Source: CAYTAP01 sp964435775
Lineage (GTDB): Bacteria > Planctomycetota > Phycisphaerae > Tepidisphaerales > Tepidisphaeraceae
NCBI GenBank assembly: GCA_964435775.1
Contig: CAYTAP010000037.1
Location: forward strand, 1-29,751
Reading direction: 5' to 3'
Length of the DNA stretch: 29,751 nucleotides
Positions 8,286-16,107 of this stretch are shown here, one piece after another; the first letter of the stretch is position 1; every line of letters begins with the position of its first letter. Below the pieces are notes generated by a model. The model did not search any database and was not told where the DNA came from. It was given only the letters and a program-made list of their open reading frames with translations. The position numbers and the translations under genes are program-made.

Positions 8286-9737
8286 CTATACGCCTCCAAA
8301 CACAGCATTTCTTCTCCGCCGCAAAAGCGCCATTCCTCCCACACCCATCAGCGTCAAGCAGCCCGGTTCGGGGACATACGTTGCCACCAGCTTCTGGCCA
8401 ATGACGTGATTATTGATATCGAGGATCGGATTGATCGCCAGGCTCCAGTTGTTCTCATCCCCCGCCGCCAGACTGTAGCCGGCGTCAGCGATCGTGCCGG
8501 TGGCAGAAAGCAGGTCATACGTCGCGCCAAGGGTGGGCAGGTAGCCGTTGATGAGGTTGAGGTCGATCGTGCCGCCAAGAGTGGCATTCTGAACCTTTGG
8601 ACTTCCACCCGCGCCCGCCACATGGATGGTCGTGACGGTCGCGGCATCCACGTCAAACGCCAGTGTGCCGTTGGCGCCGAGCGTCAGGATGTTCTGTGTA
8701 TTGCCGGTTTGCGTCACATTAATCGTCGCGTCATTGCCCACAACCTTGAACAGCCCCGTGCCCGTACCCGTTCCAATCCACAACTGGCGCATGCCGTCGC
8801 CGTAGGCGAACGCGGTGCTTGAGGGCGAGAGCACAGGAGTGCTACTGGGCGTATCAAACGAGCCGCCGCTGATGGTGACGGTTCCATTGCCCAATCCGCC
8901 AACATTCATGTAGAGGGTGGTATGGAAGTCGCCGCCACTGATATTGAGCGAGCCTGTTGCCCCGGCGACATTGCCTACATACAGCGTATTGACATAGAAC
9001 GTGCCGCTTTTCATATCCCAATTTCCGGTCGAACCGGAATATTGTCCAAGGTAGTTGGGATTCCAGCCGCTAGTATCGATGTAAACGGTCGCGCCATCCT
9101 GGGTGACGTTGGCATTGCCGTGGGCGCCCACAGCCAAGGCCGTGCCGCCGTTAAAGTTCGACAGCGTGCCCCCATTGAGATTGGCCGTGACCGTCTGGCC
9201 GGACGTTGTGCCGATATACAGTTGGCGGCTGCGGGCGTTGATGGTGCCGCCGTTCATCGTAAAGGTGCTGTTGTGGGCGAATTGCAGCGTTTTGACGTTC
9301 ATCGTGGCGCCGGCATTGACGACGAGGTTGCCGCTGGTGGTTCCATTGCCAAACTCGCCCGGTCCGCCGCTGCCGATATTGATCCAGCCATCCGACCAGT
9401 TGTTATCCTGCGTTGTGATCACACCGCCGCTGTTGAGCGTGAGCGTGCTGCCGCCGTTGACGTTGATGCTGTAAAGGCGTGGCGCGGCACTGAGGTCATC
9501 GGACAAGCTGACTGTCGCGCCATTGCCGATAACGGCGTTGTCGAAATCCGTACCATCGGTTCCCGGAACACGCGACTTGTTCCAGTTGCCGGCGGTGTTG
9601 TAATCACCAGATGCGCCCGTGTAGGTGTTGGTCACCGTGGCCGCTCGCGCCGAGGAAACGCCCATCACCATCAACGCCGCCGCTGCCGCCAGCGTCAATC
9701 CGCCAACCTTTATTTGAGTTGCATTTGTCTTATGCAT
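8286..9737 (-). CDS. PEP-CTERM protein with T5SS/PEP-CTERM-type beta repeats
   Basis: Secreted repeat protein, 483 aa. ATG at 9737 has GGAGG 5 nt upstream; the longer in-frame start at 9770 lacks this. The signal peptide (VGGLTLAAAAALMVMGVSSARA) precedes TNTYTGASGDYNTAGNWNKS, the NW-containing opening common to this family. Beta repeats follow (GNLVVNAGATMNVKTLQFAH, GSLNISGGDFHTTLYMNVGG, GTVTISGGSFDT). The C-terminal module (GTIDLNLINGYLPTLGATYDLL, then IGQKLVATYVPEPG) parallels the two T5SS-like paralogues at 1391 and 3047. The tail is VPEPGCLTLMGVGGMALL and RRRRNAVFGGV; glycine replaces the usual Ala/Ser after the PEP motif. It lies 21 nt upstream of the pseudopilin-like gene. Confidence 0.86.
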   Translation of the reverse strand: MHKTNATQIKVGGLTLAAAAALMVMGVSSARAATVTNTYTGASGDYNTAGNWNKSRVPGTDGTDFDNAVIGNGATVSLSDDLSAAPRLYSINVNGGSTLTLNSGGVITTQDNNWSDGWINIGSGGPGEFGNGTTSGNLVVNAGATMNVKTLQFAHNSTFTMNGGTINARSRQLYIGTTSGQTVTANLNGGTLSNFNGGTALAVGAHGNANVTQDGATVYIDTSGWNPNYLGQYSGSTGNWDMKSGTFYVNTLYVGNVAGATGSLNISGGDFHTTLYMNVGGLGNGTVTISGGSFDTPSSTPVLSPSSTAFAYGDGMRQLWIGTGTGTGLFKVVGNDATINVTQTGNTQNILTLGANGTLAFDVDAATVTTIHVAGAGGSPKVQNATLGGTIDLNLINGYLPTLGATYDLLSATGTIADAGYSLAAGDENNWSLAINPILDINNHVIGQKLVATYVPEPGCLTLMGVGGMALLRRRRNAVFGGV

Positions 9738-9795
9738 GCCTGCCTCCGTAGTTTCTCTCTTATTGGCCAAAGCCTGCGTTCAACCGCTTGCCGCA

Positions 9796-12055
9796 TCACG
9801 CGCGTCTACGCCGCAAAAGCGCCAATCCACCAACGCCCATCAGCGAAATGATGCTCCCCGGTTCGGGAACCGCCGTCAGCGTGATCTGGCTGTTGCCGAG
9901 CGTGCCGTAATCCAATTGATAACCCGATGGGATTCCCGTTACATTGGCGAAGGTTCCGCTCAACGTGCCGCTGTAGTTGGCCAGGACATAGGTGCCCGAG
10001 GGGGTGGTGGCGATCATCTGAGTCAGGTTGAGGTCACCGGCCAGCGTGAGGTTGGCGACGTTGAGCAGGTCGCTCGCGCCCGAATCGCCAAGCTCGAAAT
10101 CAAAAGCCCCGCCGGATTGCAGGTTGGCGTCGCCGCTGATCGTCAATGTGCCGATGCTGTTGCCGGGCGCGAGATGGCCGGTCGATGCGATCGTCACGCT
10201 CTTGCCGCTCGCCAGTCCAATCGTGCCGTTTCCACCGAGAATGCCGCCGGTGACGCTATAAGCACCTTGGCCGGTCGTCGCGCCATTGACCACCAGCGTG
10301 CCGCCGCTGACGGTGGTGGTTCCGGTGTAGGTGTTGTTGCCATCAAAAATCTGACGGCCCTGTCCCTGCACATTGATGTTGGCGGCGGAACTGATGATGC
10401 CGGAAAACGCGGCGGTGACGTTGTTGGGCAGAATGATCGTCAGGGTGCCGCCGCCTCCAACGCCGCCCTCACCATCCAGCGACGCGATGCGCTGCGTGCG
10501 CCCATTCAAGTTGAAGATCCCCGGGCGAGCCACCCGTAGCGGCAACGTTGTGCCGGCACGATTCAATCCGACGCCATCGATGCTGTTGGAATTGCCCCCG
10601 ATGGTCAACTGACCTTCGTTCACCGTCACCGCCCCGGTAAATGTGTTACTGGAGCTGCCGACTGTGACATTCCCTCCACCGGCCTTGGTCANNNNNNNNN
10701 NTCAATCCCCCGCTGCCATCAATGCCGCCATCAAAACTGATGGATTGAAAACCTGGCCCCGTTTCATAAATTACGCCCTCGGCCGATCCAAAATTAACGC
10801 GCGGCGAAATGTTCACGTCCCCAGTCATCGAGATGATCCCGCCGCTGCCGATGCTCAGCGTATGTGATCCGCCGCTTTGAGCGATGTCCGTGTTGCCAAA
10901 TCCGCTGAGCTTCAGGGCATGGATGGCCAAGTCACCAGTGAGTGTCGGGTTGTGGGGCACGTCACTAACGCTCTTGGTCAGGCTGACGATTTCGGTTGAG
11001 GCGGCGCTATTGATGTCTGCCTCGGTCCGAGCGGTGTATGTAACTGGAACTAATCCATTGGTTGCGTCGTAGTTAACGAAATTCACGTCGTCATTGGCGT
11101 TAAATGCGGTACCCGTCTGCCGAAGGATCCACGGCGCCACCATGCCGTTTGCCGTCGGGACGCCGCCAGTGACTTTGAAGAAGGATGTCGAACCAAGCGT
11201 GTTACCCGACTGAAGCCGCAACACCCCGTTGTCATTCCGCTGGAGCTGGGATGTGCTGAGGGTCATTGTTCCTGTCCCGCCGCCGGGCACTACCAGCAGA
11301 GTGGAGAGGCCTGAAACGCTCAGGTTGCCGATTGATTCGCTCGTAGCGGTATTCGCAACGCCTGTCACCCGCAACCGACCGCTTTGCATCGAGATCGGCA
11401 TCGTATCGGCCAGGCGATTGCCGCCTGCGCTGCCGGCCACTTGCAATTCCACGCGCGGCCGGACGGTGATCGAAGGAAGATCGATCGAACCGTTGCCTGT
11501 AAGCGTCACGAGCGAATGGTCGCCCCAGCCGCCGAGGCCGGCCATGACCACCGAACCGGTGCCGGTCACCTGACCACCAATGTACAGTTCGCCGGTATAG
11601 CTAACGCCGGCGAGGTTCTGCCATATGCCGTCATTCTCAATGACCAGATTGGCATTAATGGACTGTTTGTACGCGGTGTGTTTTGTAATATTGCCCTTGG
11701 TCAGCGTGAGCGTTCCGGCGGGACTTCCCGCGTCGATATTCCAATCCCCACCCATCACGATGTCGAGGGCGCCGATGGTGCGATCGCCATTGAGCGTGAT
11801 ACCCGACCAAGTTTTAACGCCGTTGTATGCATCGATGAACGTGGCGGTGTCATTGGACCCGGGCAGAATGCCCCCTTGCCAATTCGCTGTGTCCGGCCAA
11901 GTAGTGCGGTTAAATCCACCCCCGACACTGGTTCCATCACCGATGAAATTGACTGTTCCCGCGCCCGCCGTCGAAGCGGCCAAACCCACCGCCGCCGCTG
12001 CAATGAGGTGGCGTCCCTTGGTCTTCCGCATATTCTTCCTTTCGTGCACTTTCAT
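9796..12055 (-). CDS. Large PEP-CTERM protein with autotransporter-type beta-strand repeats (split by 10-N gap)
   Basis: One gene of about 748 aa that appears as two ORFs only because of the N run at 10692-10701. The upstream part starts at ATG 12055 with GGAG 5 nt before it, has a signal peptide (HLIAAAAVGLAASTAGA), and ends at SFDGGIDGSGGL. The downstream frame reads LTKAGGGNVTVGSSSNTFTG, then AVTVNEGQLTIGG, a PATR-type repeat that continues the sense perfectly. A further PATR block (NTYTGTTTVSGGTLVVNG) and the PEP-CTERM tail (AVPEPGSIISLMGVGGLALL, RRRRA) follow. Collapsing a 3-base overlap (tca shared by both flanks) gives a length divisible by three. The C-terminal part shares a 196-bp identical block with the gene at 5752-7332. 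Confidence 0.82.
9940..10135. repeat. 196-bp perfect direct repeat, copy 2
   Basis: Identical to 5899-6094. It encodes the segment around GDANLQSGGAFDFELGDSG and TYVLANYSGTLSGTFANV of the PATR-like C-terminal module. Confidence 0.95.
10692..10701. other. Assembly gap (10 N)
   Basis: Ten N bases that shift the reading frame inside the PEP-CTERM gene at 9796-12055. Both flanks share tca; merging them restores one open frame (GGL then TKAGGG). Confidence 0.95.
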
Positions 12056-12111
12056 GCCGTCTCCTTTTGTATGTGGGTTGTCAAATGGCAATTTTTTTTT
12101 CAAAGCACCCT

Positions 12112-13029
12112 TCAAGACCGCCGCTTCCGACGCAACAGCGCCAACCCGCCGACGCCCATCAGCGAGATGATGCTCGCCGGTTCGGGGACGGGCGCCACAT
12201 CGGCAAAAGTATCGCCGAAGCGCAGTTCGTCGATCGTGTACCCTTTGCCAACCATGTTTATGGATGGGCTGCCCGTGAAGTTTGCAAGCCCGGTGTTGTA
12301 ATTGCCCCAGCCATAATTACCGCTCGTGGTCCCTGAATAGCCGGTGGCGTCGGCCGGCGCGGTGGGACCGGGCACCGGATTGACAAATAGCGTTAGTTTA
12401 GGTTTTGCCCCGCTGGTCCAGTCAAACTTCAGCGCCAGGAAGTAAGTCGTCCCCACCACCGGCGTGGTGCTGCTGTTGGCCTGCGCGCCGGCGATGCCGG
12501 CGCCGAAGACGCCGTTGATGACACCGAATCGCAAATTGGCCACATATTGGTATGTATCACCCATTTCAATGCCGAATGTGGCGTCCGCATTGGCACTATC
12601 CTTGCGGAGCAGCACGCTGGCCCAGCGCACTGTACTCGTACTCGCCATCGTGCCATCTTTGTTAAAATCCAAGCCCGTGCTGTTGGCCACGGCGCCAAAC
12701 ACGGTGCCGCTCCATGTTGCGTTCTGAATGACGGAGGCGGTCATTTTGTTGCCTGAAGTCACCAACGTACCGGTCGGGTCGCTGAGGCTTCCTGAAACAA
12801 CCTGCGGCGCTCCACTGCCGTACGCCTGATACGAGGAAGCGGACCAACCAGCCGACGTATTGGTTTTGCCGTGGATGGAACCAGGCGTCTGATCAAAGCT
12901 CTCGTGGGTCACCAACGCCGCCGACGCCGGGGCAACGCCCAGCGACAGGAGCGCCGCCATCCCTGCCCCAGCGACGATGGCCAGTGAAAAGGACTTTCCG
13001 TTCGCCCGAAGCAACATTGTCTTGCTCAT
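12112..13029 (-). CDS. LamG-like PEP-CTERM protein
   Basis: Secreted protein of 305 aa. ATG at 13029 has GGAGG 5 nt upstream; the in-frame start at 13089 is unsupported. The signal peptide (LAIVAGAGMAALLSLGVAPASA) precedes ALVTHESFDQTPGSI, then a beta-sandwich-like region with VRWASVLLRKDSANADATFG, KFDWTSGAKPKLTLFVNP and YTIDELRFGDTFADV. This pattern is common in planctomycete concanavalin/LamG-like PEP-CTERM proteins. It ends PVPEPASIISLMGVGGLALL and RRKRRS. It is the intact paralogue of the amber-interrupted gene at 4768-5664. Carbohydrate binding is plausible for the fold but not shown. Confidence 0.85.
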   Translation of the reverse strand: MSKTMLLRANGKSFSLAIVAGAGMAALLSLGVAPASAALVTHESFDQTPGSIHGKTNTSAGWSASSYQAYGSGAPQVVSGSLSDPTGTLVTSGNKMTASVIQNATWSGTVFGAVANSTGLDFNKDGTMASTSTVRWASVLLRKDSANADATFGIEMGDTYQYVANLRFGVINGVFGAGIAGAQANSSTTPVVGTTYFLALKFDWTSGAKPKLTLFVNPVPGPTAPADATGYSGTTSGNYGWGNYNTGLANFTGSPSINMVGKGYTIDELRFGDTFADVAPVPEPASIISLMGVGGLALLRRKRRS

Positions 13030-13120
13030 TTCGGCCTCCACCAAATGAACCCACGAGTAACACCGCGCCACGTCTGTCAATACTCGCAATCACATGCCGT
13101 CACGCTGGCTGGCCAATGCA

Positions 13121-13819
13121 TCACACCCCTCGCCTCCGCCGCAAGAGCGCCAATCCGCCGATGCCCATCAGCGAGATCACGCTCGCCGGTTCGGGGGCAA
13201 GAGCAACCGTTCCATCAACGATGATGTTGTCGACCCGGGCGTTACCATTGTTTGTGGCGCCGTCCTGGAAAATGTAAATGCGGAATGTTGTTGCGGCCGT
13301 CAGATGCGACAGTGATGGGGGCAGGGTGAATGCCGTCGTACCCGTCATCGTGTATGAGGGCGCTGCAGTCGAGCGATCCACGCTCTTTTGTGAGCCACTG
13401 AATGTCGTGGCGAAATTATCGCCATTGGCGTCGGACCGCACGAAATAATGCAGCTCATTGCCAGCGATGCCCGGTTGGGCAGCATAGCCGCTGTCGTATG
13501 AGAACGGCGTCAGGTTCAGCTCGTAGCCATTGGCGGGTGTGACGCTCACAGTCAAATACGTTGTGGCGGCCGATTCACCAGCCCCCGCCGCGATGCCGTT
13601 GGCATTGGCGTACGCCGTGCCACCACCGGAAAACCCCGTGCCATGCGTCCATGCGGCATTGGTGGCGGTGATGTTGGGATCACCGAGTGTCGCCGCCGCG
13701 CTTCCGCCAGCGAACGCATAATCAACCAGCGCCGCGGATGCCGACGAGGCAATACCCAGAGACGCGGCCAACGCCGTCCACATCGCACACTTCGTTCCCA
13801 CTAACCTCACGCGAATCAT
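13121..13819 (-). CDS. Short PEP-CTERM protein
   Basis: Secreted protein of 232 aa. ATG at 13819 has GGAGG 7 nt upstream. The signal peptide (CAMWTALAASLGIASSASA) is followed by ALVDYAFAGGSAAATLGDPN and a single beta-rich domain ending FRIYIFQDGATNNGNARVDN, then IIVDGTVAL. This resembles the 'NARVDNIxxxG' ends of planctomycete PEP-CTERM proteins with jelly-roll domains. The sorting tail reads APEPASVISLMGIGGLALL and RRRRGV, with Ala instead of Val before PEP. It is the first full-length gene of the array. No enzymatic motif was seen. Confidence 0.82.
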   Translation of the reverse strand: MIRVRLVGTKCAMWTALAASLGIASSASAALVDYAFAGGSAAATLGDPNITATNAAWTHGTGFSGGGTAYANANGIAAGAGESAATTYLTVSVTPANGYELNLTPFSYDSGYAAQPGIAGNELHYFVRSDANGDNFATTFSGSQKSVDRSTAAPSYTMTGTTAFTLPPSLSHLTAATTFRIYIFQDGATNNGNARVDNIIVDGTVALAPEPASVISLMGIGGLALLRRRRGV

Positions 13820-13895
13820 GTCCAGCCCTCCAAACTACAAGTCCTGATTTCCTGATCTCAACGATATCGTTCGGCACCCATGGAAAAATCCCGTT

Positions 13896-14021
13896 TCACC
13901 TCTTTCTCGAGCGGTTACTCTCAGCCGCCTTGTACTGCATGATGAGCGCGGCATGGCTCGCCGACGCGCCAAGCAGCAGGCCGCCAACCGTCACAAGTCC
14001 CAGGTTGATTACACTCTTCAT
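13896..14021 (-). pseudogene. Truncated secreted-protein remnant or tiny signal-peptide ORF
   Basis: A 41-aa ORF: MKSVINLGLVTVGGLLLGAS, then ASHAALIMQYKAAESNRSRKR and a stop. The start at 14021 has GGAGG 6 nt upstream, as strong as its neighbours, and the first 25 residues form a convincing Sec signal peptide with an AxA-type site (SHA). Only about 16 mature residues remain and no PEP motif follows. The simplest reading is the stump of a lost secreted gene at the head of the array. A small exported peptide is the alternative. Confidence 0.45.
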
Positions 14022-14133
14022 TTTCATCCTCCGAACGCTTGAAATGAACGGCAATCCGCGCGCAACTCCAATCCTCGACCGCCCCACAGGGTCAAACAAC
14101 AGTTTGCCACAACAACTGCGGCAGCGGAAATGC

Positions 14134-14161
14134 ACTATAAAACGTCGTTTTCACCGAACAA
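14134..14161 (-). promoter_or_regulatory. Candidate sigma-70-like promoter for the PEP-CTERM array
   Basis: On the minus strand TTGTTC (14156-14161) and TATAGT (14134-14139) are 16 nt apart, about 115 nt upstream of the first ORF of the array. Match by eye only. Confidence 0.3.
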
Positions 14162-14192
14162 TTTATACTTGCCGCTCACAGCCATAAACCAA

Positions 14193-14221
14193 CGTATACC
14201 CCCTATGCGAAGGCAAGTCAA
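14193..14221 (-). promoter_or_regulatory. Alternative sigma-70-like promoter for the PEP-CTERM array
   Basis: On the minus strand TTGACT (14216-14221) and TATACG (14193-14198) are 17 nt apart. The 14022-14510 spacer (489 nt) holds these candidates and the plus-strand one at 14286; nothing else could be recognised in it. Confidence 0.3.
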
Positions 14222-14285
14222 CAAAATCTCGGGGATTGAACGCAATATTTACAATCGGTCAGACAGCAATGAATGGCCCATTGGA

Positions 14286-14314
14286 TTGGCCGTCCCTAAG
14301 TCTTGCTGTATCAT
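14286..14314 (+). promoter_or_regulatory. Candidate promoter for the dksA-like/lspA genes
   Basis: TTGGCC (14286-14291) and TATCAT (14309-14314) lie 17 nt apart, about 200 nt upstream of the DksA-like gene. Consensus match is partial. Confidence 0.28.
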
Positions 14315-14510
14315 GGTTTATCTGTGGACGGTCCATAGTGACCCATCCCTGATGGTGTTGTGTGAAATTCGAGGAACCGTGTTCAACATTGGTTGACCGG
14401 GGTACGGGTACCCATTATTGTGCCTCGTCTTTTGCCCTTGAAGGCGGCCGCTCAGCCCGTCACGCGGGCGTGCAGCCAAATCGTTGCGCGGAAAGGAAAA
14501 CCGATTCACT

Positions 14511-15464
14511 GTGGCAAAATCAACCAAGAAATCCGCTCCCACCAAAGCCAAGGCAACCAAGCGACCCGCCGTCGCCGTGGCGAAACCCAAAAAAACATCA
14601 AAATCCGCTTCGCGGGGCACCAAGGGGGCTCGCGAGGTCGCTACATCGCGCCCTGCCCGCAAGCCAATCAAGCCGCTCAAGGCCGCGAGAGGGGCGAAAC
14701 CCGCCCGCAAACCGGCGGCATCCACAAGCAAAGCCAAGGCATCGTCCACCAAAGCCTTGGCCGCAAAGCCATCACCGTCCAAGCCCACAACCGCCAAACC
14801 GCGTCCGTCGGCTGGTCAATCGGGATCAACCCCCGGTAAATCGAAAGCAACCCCCGTTGCGCCAAAGCAATCCTCTCCCGCGAAAAAACCCACCCTTGTG
14901 CAGAAAAGTTCCATCGGCGTAGGATCAGCGCCGAGGACCAAAACAACCGTGAACTCCCCGAACCCGCGTGTCCGGGGGCATCAACCCATGAGCCGCACCA
15001 TGTCAGAGCAACCCCAAGCGTCCAATCCACCCGCCCACCACCCCGCGCGCGTCCCCACCGATGGCAAGCCCCGGAAAAACCAGGCCAAGCTGGGTGCCCG
15101 CGAACTCGAGCATTACCGCGATCTTCTGCTCGCCAAGCGGCGGGAGCTCGTCGGCGACATGTCGTCGATGGAACGCGAAGCCCTCCGCAACGCCGGCGGC
15201 AGCAACCTCTCGAACCTCCCCCTCCACATGGCCGACGTGGGCACCGACAATTACGAACAGGAGTTCACACTCGGCCTCATGGAAAAAGACCGCGTGCTGC
15301 TCCGCGAAATCAATCATGCCCTGGCCAAGGTTCAGGATGGCTCATACGGCATCTGCGAGGGAACGGGCAACCCGATCGCCAAACCGCGCCTCGAGGCGCA
15401 GCCATGGGCGCGGTTTTCCATTGAATACGCCCGGCGATTGGAAAGCGGCATGAGTCGGCCATAA
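14511..15464 (+). CDS. DksA/TraR-family protein with histone-like Lys/Ala tail and degenerate zinc finger
   Basis: 317 aa from GTG 14511, preceded by AAAGGAAAA at a rather long spacing; a TTG at 14484 is the alternative. Residues 1 to about 150 are an unstructured Lys/Ala/Pro/Ser tail (KSTKKSAPTKAKATKRPA and similar), like histone H1 or AlgP. The rest is DksA/TraR-like: a coiled-coil pair (LEHYRDLLLAKRRELVGDM, then EFTLGLMEKDRVLLREINHA) and the finger region YGICEGTGNPIAKPRLEAQP. Of the four zinc cysteines of the C4 family only the first remains; the others are Thr, Ser (ARFSIEY) and Tyr. It may bind RNA polymerase through the secondary channel, or DNA through the basic tail. It lies 25 nt upstream of lspA. 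Confidence 0.85.
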   Translation: MAKSTKKSAPTKAKATKRPAVAVAKPKKTSKSASRGTKGAREVATSRPARKPIKPLKAARGAKPARKPAASTSKAKASSTKALAAKPSPSKPTTAKPRPSAGQSGSTPGKSKATPVAPKQSSPAKKPTLVQKSSIGVGSAPRTKTTVNSPNPRVRGHQPMSRTMSEQPQASNPPAHHPARVPTDGKPRKNQAKLGARELEHYRDLLLAKRRELVGDMSSMEREALRNAGGSNLSNLPLHMADVGTDNYEQEFTLGLMEKDRVLLREINHALAKVQDGSYGICEGTGNPIAKPRLEAQPWARFSIEYARRLESGMSRP

Positions 15465-15489
15465 GGTATGCGGATCAGGCAATAGTCGA

Positions 15490-16011
15490 ATGACCAATCG
15501 TGTGTGGGATCAATGTTGTGCGCCGGCCGCGTGGCTGCGGTTTTTGATCACCACAGGCGCTGGCTTGGCGCTCGATCTATGGGCCAAGGCGGCGGCCGTC
15601 CGTCACCTGGCCGACGGCTCGCGCATTGTCGCCATCCCCGGCTGGCTGAACTTTGAATACACGGAAAATCATGGCGCGGTCTTCGGGATCGGTCAGGGGC
15701 AGCGCTGGCTGTTCATCGCGGTCTCGGTCGGCGCGATCGCCTTCCTCACGTATCTGTTCATCGCCAGCCGCCGGAGGCAGTGGTTTTACCAACTGCTCCT
15801 CGGATTGCTGCTCGCCGGGGTGTTGGGCAACATGTACGACCGCATCGTATATGGGTATGTGCGCGACATGATTCACGCCCTGCCGCGCTGGCCGAACGCG
15901 TTTCCGTGGATCTTCAACATCGCCGATTCGATGCTCTGCGTCGGCGTGGGGTTGATGCTGATCTATTCCTTCTTTCAACCATCGCCGCGCGGGAAAGGCA
16001 GTGGGAAGTAG
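15490..16011 (+). CDS. lspA: Signal peptidase II (lipoprotein signal peptidase)
   Basis: Inner-membrane aspartyl protease that removes the signal peptide of diacylglyceryl-modified prolipoproteins, 173 aa with four hydrophobic segments. Family motifs are present: ENHGAVFGIG (59-68), GNMYDRIVYGYVRDMI (113-128) with catalytic Asp117, and FNIADSMLCVGVGLML (from 142) with catalytic Asp146. ATG at 15490 follows the DksA-like gene by 25 nt; the ribosome binding site is weak. The last four residues and the stop codon lie within a heptanucleotide repeat array (15997-16038), so the natural C-terminus has probably been altered by that repeat; the catalytic core is unaffected. Confidence 0.95.
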   Translation: MTNRVWDQCCAPAAWLRFLITTGAGLALDLWAKAAAVRHLADGSRIVAIPGWLNFEYTENHGAVFGIGQGQRWLFIAVSVGAIAFLTYLFIASRRRQWFYQLLLGLLLAGVLGNMYDRIVYGYVRDMIHALPRWPNAFPWIFNIADSMLCVGVGLMLIYSFFQPSPRGKGSGK

Positions 16012-16038
16012 GCAGTAGGCAGTGGGAAGTGGGAAGTG
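15997..16038 (+). repeat. Six tandem heptamers (GGMAGTR)
   Basis: Six perfect 7-nt units of the form GG(C/A)AGT(G/A), starting inside the lspA 3' end and running past its stop. The same heptamer family recurs as an inverted pair at 27692-27800. Confidence 0.85.
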
Positions 16039-16107
16039 AAGATATCTCAACGTGCCGGAAGCGTCAGCGACGGACGATAAAGGAAAGTGGGAAGAGGCGA
16101 GCGGGGC

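Noticed and set aside
7524..8822. 432-aa plus-strand ORF opposite the pseudopilin and PEP-CTERM genes
   Set aside because: It lies antisense to two genes with clear family motifs, signal peptides and ribosome binding sites; its own product has no recognisable domain. Long antisense ORFs are expected at this GC content.
8922..12301. Plus-strand ORFs of about 270-310 aa (8922-9851, 9736-10539, 11384-12301)
   Set aside because: Antisense shadows of PEP-CTERM genes. The repeated Val/Thr/Pro or Ala/Arg content mirrors the Gly/Thr/Asn repeats of the real strand.
1391..13819. True type V autotransporters
   Set aside because: The passenger-like repeats suggest it, but no protein has a C-terminal beta-barrel; all end in a PEP-CTERM helix and Arg cluster.
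13860..13871. 12-bp perfect palindrome aacgatatcgtt as an operator
   Set aside because: Single short palindrome between two genes with no second copy seen upstream of another gene; chance is a sufficient explanation.
15997..16038. CRISPR-like or VNTR locus
   Set aside because: Units are only 7 nt with no spacers; it is a simple heptamer array.
16012..16107. Possible FMN riboswitch upstream of ribD
   Set aside because: The 96-nt spacer consists largely of heptamer repeats and has none of the conserved riboswitch stems.
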